DNA of 64,000 nt from Cylindrodendrum hubeiense. Taxonomy: Eukaryota > Ascomycota > Sordariomycetes > Hypocreales > Nectriaceae. The stretch lies in contig JAANBB010000151.1 of assembly GCA_014621425.1 (NCBI GenBank), forward strand, positions 1-64,000, read 5' to 3'. Numbering within the stretch: position 1 is the stretch's first letter; every line of letters begins with the position of its first letter. The notes under the pieces are model-generated. The model was given only the letters and a program-made list of their open reading frames with translations. It had not been told where the DNA came from and did no database searches. Both the position numbers and the translations under genes were made by a program. Shown in pieces: positions 59,201 through 64,000 of this stretch.

Positions 59201-59637
59201 CAGCTAATCGTGGCCTCCAACGACGTCGCAGCGTCAACGGCGCAGCTGGTGGCGGCAAGCCGAGTCAAGGCAGGCTTCATGTCCAAGAGTCAGGAGAAGC
59301 TGGAGCAGGCCAGCAAGGCCGTGGGCGCGGCCTGCCGCGCACTGGTGCGACAAGTGCAGAACATGATCAAGGAGCGCAGCCAAGAAGAGGACCAGGTGGA
59401 CTACTCGACGCTCGGAGCACACGAGTTCAAGGTGCGGGAGATGGAACAGCAGGTGAGTCTAGCGCGCCCGGAGTCGTACGGCCATAACGGTTGCCCAAGG
59501 GGGAATGGGTCGGGATGGCCAGCCAAGACGAGACTAACACAGTATGACAGGTCGAGATCCTCCAGTTGGAGAACTCTCTCGCCGCCGCGCGGCATAGGCT
59601 GGGCGAGATGCGGAAGATTTCCTACCAAGAGGAGTAG
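56213..59637 (+). CDS. SLA2: Sla2/End4, actin-binding endocytic adaptor (Hip1R family)
   Basis: Five exons (56213-56244, 56303-56443, 56502-56983, 57039-59452, 59551-59637) with introns of 58, 58, 55 and 98 nt give 1051 residues, normal for the family. Sla2 links clathrin-coated pits and PtdIns(4,5)P2 membranes to actin. The ANTH domain covers about 10-280 (KHVRACIVYTWDHRS, ALITVHKVLQEGHPS, YVYYLLAKLSFHHQHQEF). A Q/E-rich coiled coil follows at about 305-600. The C-terminal I/LWEQ (THATCH) actin-binding module spans about 800-1040 (DSILDAATAITNAITQLIQA, FYKKNNRWTEGLISAAKAVA). The final exon encodes ENSLAAARHRLGEMRKISY and stops at 59637; reading through its 98-nt intron would give a spurious longer tail. 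In Sordariomycetes SLA2 flanks the mating-type locus. Confidence 0.97.
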
Positions 59638-62600
59638 AGATGGAGGTGAGTACCTTAAGTTAGAGTCGGTGGCGGTGGCGCCTACTGCGCTAGATGGGAG
59701 CGCCAGCCCTGAGAAAGAGGAGGGGAGTGGGCAGAATTTGAGGGGTGTGCAGAGCCCAGATCAAGACGCAGGACAGAATGGTTGGGATCATCACCTGAGG
59801 ACATCGGGCAGGGATCGGGGAACAGGGCATCTTGCTCAATGTACATACAGCATTCAACATCCAACGTCCGGAACAGGATCAGCCATATTGTATGCAACCC
59901 ATGCGCCACGACTACAAGCTATTTATCTACGCTCTTACAGTGGCAAGGTCAAGTCCCTCTTAGTCTCGAATACCAATCCTCTCCCCGCGCCGTATCACAC
60001 GGCATATTATATCCTGCACAGTCCAGGCCAGTGATCCGTCAGTGCTCATGATAGCCAACCTCGTCGCGGGCTTGGTTGGGGGACATGCAAGAATTTCCTG
60101 AACCTCGACTGTCCCAACTCTCGGAATCCACTACTCATTTCAGCAAACTAGCCACCGGGAGATAAACTAGTCCGCATTGCCCAACCTATTTGAGGTATAC
60201 TGCGGAATACATCCTTCGTCCCACTGGATTCCGTCCCTTTTTGCATGAATTTCAATCTTATGAGTGGGCTCCAACGGTCACTTGCAAGCATAGGTTCTCA
60301 AGCACCTTGACAACTCGAGGGTTTCTGGTTGCGGATAGCATTCAATAACCAAGGCGCGAACTCCAGACGCTGTAGCGAGCCCCATAAAGGTGACGGCGAA
60401 TGTGCCGAAAGCGGCTGCGAAGATGTTGATTGGGATTCGAGATTCAAAGGCCACACCGTCTTCTTTGAGGGCGGGATCTGGTACTCCTCCCCGTCTTCTG
60501 ATGGCCTGGTATCCCCGAATGAATTCTCAATTTTCAGTGGGGCAAATCCCTTTGGGGGTGGCTTCCTTTCGAGGTCTAGATCCACGTTGGACAACATAGC
60601 TAGTGCTTGGCGATGGATCACAGCTGGACATTTGATGAAATCTCGGTTGGAAGTAGTGAGAATGAGGTTTTGTGACACAGTTGTCGCAATATCGGGATGC
60701 AAATCCCTAGAGACTGGGCCATTGATAAATAGGCGAATCCATTCAGGGTGAGGAGCAATTGAAAAGCAATTTCATACTTGAGATAACAGGACAGAGGAAG
60801 CGGAAGTAACTTGTAGAGAGTAAGGCCAGGGACAGCAGAACACAACTTCTCTTCCCTGCCTGATCCGTCTTCATCGTTAGTAATGGCGGCTGTTTCTTCA
60901 GGCAAGTTAGCAAACCAGTCAACAGGACCAGCTTAATTGGCCACCAGTCTGCCGTCTTAGTCAAAGCTCGCCTCGTGGTTCCTACGGTAGTGCTGAACCA
61001 TTTGAGAATGAATCCCTGGGGCATTTAGGGTAATCCTATGGGGCCGGCGCTCTTGGGGCCACGGGCCTCCCCACTGCTTCCCAATGCGACTGTTCGTTCT
61101 GAGAAGACCCAACACCGGTGCAGGCACCAATCATCATGAGCAAACCCTTCACTCTAGGTAGGTATGAAACTCTAACCCTGTTAATTTCAGCCTGGGAAGG
61201 GGGTCGGGACAATGACTCCGCTTTTGGCATGTTCATGTAAACGGGGACTCGGACTACCCTCCTTCTTGCCCAACCCATCAACGAATCACAGGCTGCAGCA
61301 ATGCTGATCGACCTAGCATGCGGGCGTCAACAGGGGTTCAACATGATGAGGGTGTCAAACGCATATTGCTTCCCAGCGTACGGAAACAGGCGGAGTTGGG
61401 AGGAAGGCTATCATGGCCACTGACAAAAGCACTGCCCTGGGCGAATGGCTGGGGTTGCCATCAGCTTTTGTTACCCTGTACCACTTACTGAATTTGACAA
61501 GTTCAATCATTGTGGCGCAAGTGGTGGCTTAATGTTACGCACGTGATTCATATTTGTGCGATCATCAACACTACGCAAACGGCATGTGTCAAGATCTGAG
61601 ATGCACTTGATCCTACGTTCTGGGGAGCCGCCTCGAAGTGCAAACATAGTCTCAGTTGAGAGCTAGACTTTGGGTTAGACTTGGGCTGGATCAGATTTGG
61701 GGGCTGACTTAGATTTGGCGCCAGACTCAGACACCAAAAACGCCTGCATCGGATACTGTCCCCTGGACTGTGGATGCGCAACCACTAGCAGCCGCAGAAA
61801 GCGTTTATTGCCCCACTAATCGGATCTGGGGTGCTAGCGTTGTTACACCGGCTGCTACACCTCCCGCGATGGCGCCAAGCACCAGACTGGCTGGTCAGTG
61901 AGGAGGTGTCGATAAGCACAGGGGCAGGTGATTCAGGTTGGTGATTTTGCTTGTTGGTGCTATAGATATCGGTGTTGGTTCCACGGCCAAGGCTTCCCCA
62001 CTCCTGTTTCGGGTCAAGACCTTGTACGTTGTCGCACTGGACTTGATGGTGGTGACGAGCACAGGCCATCATTAGTACCGAGTCGGGGGCATGGAATGGG
62101 AGGCAGAAATTCGAGGGCAAGGAAACCCTGGTGCATTCACCAAGTTTGCCCGTAGATACAGCCACAAACGTATACCCAAACGGCTCAATGGCTGGAGCCG
62201 TTGTGTTCCGCAGCTCACTGCCGGCAGGTGACGCGCTACCTACCTACCGCCGTCTTCGTGATGGGCCTGCTGTTGCCTTGGCAGCTGCCAACCGCTGTCA
62301 ACCTAGGTAAGCGTCAGGTGTTAGGCAGGTGCGGGTTGGCAGCCGATAGCCTCCCAGCTCCTCCCAGCTTTCAACGTTCAGACGGGAGGGGAACCCGCCT
62401 AGAACCCGCCTGACATCTCGCTGGGCTTGCACTCGCGCTCCCAACTTTTAGTGCTTGGATGTTGCTTTGGTAGATTGGTCTAGAGGAAGGCCCGTGGGAC
62501 TTAACACGCTCCTACTTCATAGTCTAGTCTCTAACTAGGTAAGTACAGACTTTGGCAGTCTAATTGCCCAGTGCAGGTGCCCCTTTGTGCTCGGCGCTTA

Positions 62601-63391
62601 CCCCTTTGCAGTCAATGAGTCGGGGAGTCGCAACATCGGACTCCTAAGGTACGTGCCTCTGGCCTGGGAGCTGCGGCGCCGGTCTCCACCTCCACCTGCG
62701 CACATGCATCTGCAGCCTCCACTGTAACCTCCACTGTAGCCTCCACTGGTCTACCCCGGCCCGCCCTAGCCCGGTACCCGGAAGACGTATCCAAAAATGA
62801 GCCCGTTTTAGCGCCCTTCGATCCACTGTCCCACTGTGTGTCACCTCATTGAGCCAGGATCGTCCCTGGCGCGTCTTGGCCGCTGCGCATTGCTGCAAAC
62901 GCTAAATCCGACGTCTATTCTCACCTTGGCCTCAGCCTTCACTCCTATCTCACCTTCAACTGAGCCTGTGTAATGCCAAGAAACGCCCCCAACTCCCACA
63001 CTACCCATAACTTCTCGACCGCTGCTTTCCGCCCACCTTGTCGCCAGCTCATACCGTCCCTCAGTCCCTGTGTCCGTGTCCCATCCCAGTACCATCGCTC
63101 AGACATCCCCTCCAATTCCACCCTCACATGCGTAGGAGAATGTCGCTTGTGCCCCTCTACTACGAATTGGGATTCAGGGAGCAATCACACAACTGTGCGA
63201 AAATTCTTCTGTAGCCGGGTAATGAATCATTTAGAATCAAGTCATTTCGTATTGAGGAGTGAGCTAAAATAGAACAAGCAAGTTTCTTCTTCCGAGCTTC
63301 CTCCAGGTGCCACCCACCCACACATCACTTGTGTGCCATCATTCTCGTGCCTCACTGTCCAAGCATTCCTGTCCAACAAAAGCAAATGAGC
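59638..63391. other. SLA2-MAT spacer, 3.75 kb, no intact gene
   Basis: No HMG-box or other mating-type motif is visible in any frame. Around 60278-61024 (minus) several overlapping frames are open, including a disrupted candidate (60631-60278) with an internal TGA; see findings. A 12-bp tandem repeat occurs at 62716-62750. Sequences rich in CTAGGTAAG and CCTACCTACC motifs occur at 62230-62540. One border of the MAT1-1 idiomorph probably lies in this interval. Confidence 0.5.
62716..62750. repeat. 12-bp tandem repeat (CCTCCACTGTAR), 3 copies
   Basis: CCTCCACTGTAA, CCTCCACTGTAG and CCTCCACTGGT occur consecutively in the SLA2-MAT spacer. Confidence 0.85.
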
Positions 63392-64000
63392 TTAAACCAG
63401 GAAGTGAAACTCGGCCCGAGGGTCGTAAGGATTCGCGTCATCTTGACCAGCAGCTACCATATGTTAGTAGGCGTTATTGACATCTCTCTCAAGGCCTCAC
63501 TTACTTCTGTCGCCCTCTGACTGGTTGTGTCCCAACATGCAATCCAAGTCGTAGGGGCTGTCGATGTCGATGGAATCGAACTCATCAACATTGTGCAGGT
63601 GCAAGGCTCGGTTTGGGCGAAGTCCCATACTCGCCTCAGCATAGTTGTAGTACTGAAGGGGATTTGGCTGAGGAGCCTGCATCAGAGAATAGGGTGCACT
63701 GTTAAGATCGCAGACTTCGTACGTGGAAATTCCCATGGTGTCGATGATATCCCCTTCATCCATCTCAAACAGCTGCTTCGCTGCCTGAACCGGATTTGTT
63801 CGAACGATCTGAACGAAATCAATCTTCTCTGGAGTCAGAATCACTGGCGCCTCCATGGATGATCCGTAGGTGGTCATGATTCCGTTATTGTTTTCGCTGA
63901 GTCGCTCCATCAGAGCCAAACCCCGATCGGAGAGGTACCCAGTGTGAAGAAGGGCACGGAGGAGCTCCATCTCGGTGTTGGGAACATTTTCATCCTGGAA
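63392..64000 (-). CDS. MAT1-1-1: Probable mating-type protein MAT1-1-1, C-terminal part (runs off the right edge)
   Basis: The penultimate exon runs from the window edge to 63505. A 63-nt intron (63504-63442; GTAAGT donor, CTACTAAC branch, TCAAG acceptor) leads to a last exon 63441-63392 encoding NDANPYDPRAEFHFLV and a stop. About 180 residues are visible. The segment FVQIVRTNPVQAAKQLFEMD followed by GISTYEV has the spacing of conserved positions I associate with the post-alpha-box region of Hypocreales MAT1-1-1 (F-Q, then NP/DP, A, LF, G, YE). ELLRALLHTGYLSDRG and the DSPYDLDCMLGHN acidic end also fit. The position, facing SLA2 with RPL21-RPS9-SLU7-REV3-TEX2 beyond, is that of MAT1-1-1 in MAT1-1 strains. 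The alpha-box is outside the window, so the call rests on weak C-terminal similarity plus synteny. A possible acceptor (TTCCAG) lies exactly at the edge. Confidence 0.7.

Noticed and set aside
59453..60034. Continuation of the SLA2 frame to 60034
   Set aside because: A canonical 98-nt intron (GTGAGT at 59453, CTAAC branch, CAG ending at 59550) leads to the conserved Sla2 C-terminus and a stop at 59637; the read-through tail has no family similarity.
59638..63391. Possible MAT1-2-1 (HMG-box) gene next to SLA2
   Set aside because: No frame shows an HMG-box signature, so there is no sign here of a homothallic arrangement.

Overview
The window is nuclear DNA of a filamentous ascomycete, most likely a member of the Hypocreales (Sordariomycetes). 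The evidence is: short 45-98 nt introns with GTATGT/GTAAGT-type donors, CTAAC/CTGAC branch sites and CAG/TAG acceptors; fungal-specific protein families (NUM1/ApsA, DUF6606, DUF3295); and the gene order TEX2/NVJ2 - DUF3295 - REV3 - SLU7 - RPS9 - RPL21 - SLA2, which is the familiar flank of the mating-type locus in this group. The species cannot be fixed from the window alone.

Left part (1-28.6 kb): a DUF6606 giant protein that appears to lack its central DUF3638/DUF3645 core (968-8108, +); a conserved coiled-coil protein (12133-14121, +); the autophagy E2-like enzyme ATG3 (15246-16414, -); the splicing factor CWC24 (17138-18212, -); then two accessory-type genes, an HNH-nuclease-like protein with two substituted catalytic positions (20343-21532, +) and an aminoglycoside-phosphotransferase-fold kinase-like protein (22021-23421, +). 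A 5.2-kb gene-free stretch with several minisatellites follows.

Middle (28.6-46 kb): a cortical nuclear-migration protein of the ApsA/NUM1 family (28645-35120, +) with about 26 tandem 23-residue repeats, one of which carries a +4-nt frame break; an unrecognised three-exon coiled-coil protein preceded by a 20-bp minisatellite (36795-38618, +); the membrane-contact-site lipid-transfer protein NVJ2/TEX2 (40569-43598, +); and a short DUF3295 protein (44763-45389, +).

Right part (46-64 kb): DNA polymerase zeta REV3 (46225-51350, -) divergent from SLU7 (51738-53123, +); RPS9 (53455-54167, -) divergent from RPL21 (54539-55226, +); SLA2/End4 (56213-59637, +); a 3.75-kb spacer; and at the right edge the 3' end of a minus-strand gene (63392-64000) whose C-terminus resembles MAT1-1-1. 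The right end of the window therefore seems to enter the MAT1-1 mating-type locus, with the alpha-box and the rest of the idiomorph beyond the edge.

Most genes are independent housekeeping units. The functional links visible are two shared divergent promoters (REV3/SLU7 and RPS9/RPL21), two spliceosome factors (CWC24, SLU7), and the syntenic MAT flank. Exon boundaries were set by hand from splice signals and reading-frame continuity. No tRNA, rRNA, CRISPR array or intact transposon was seen.
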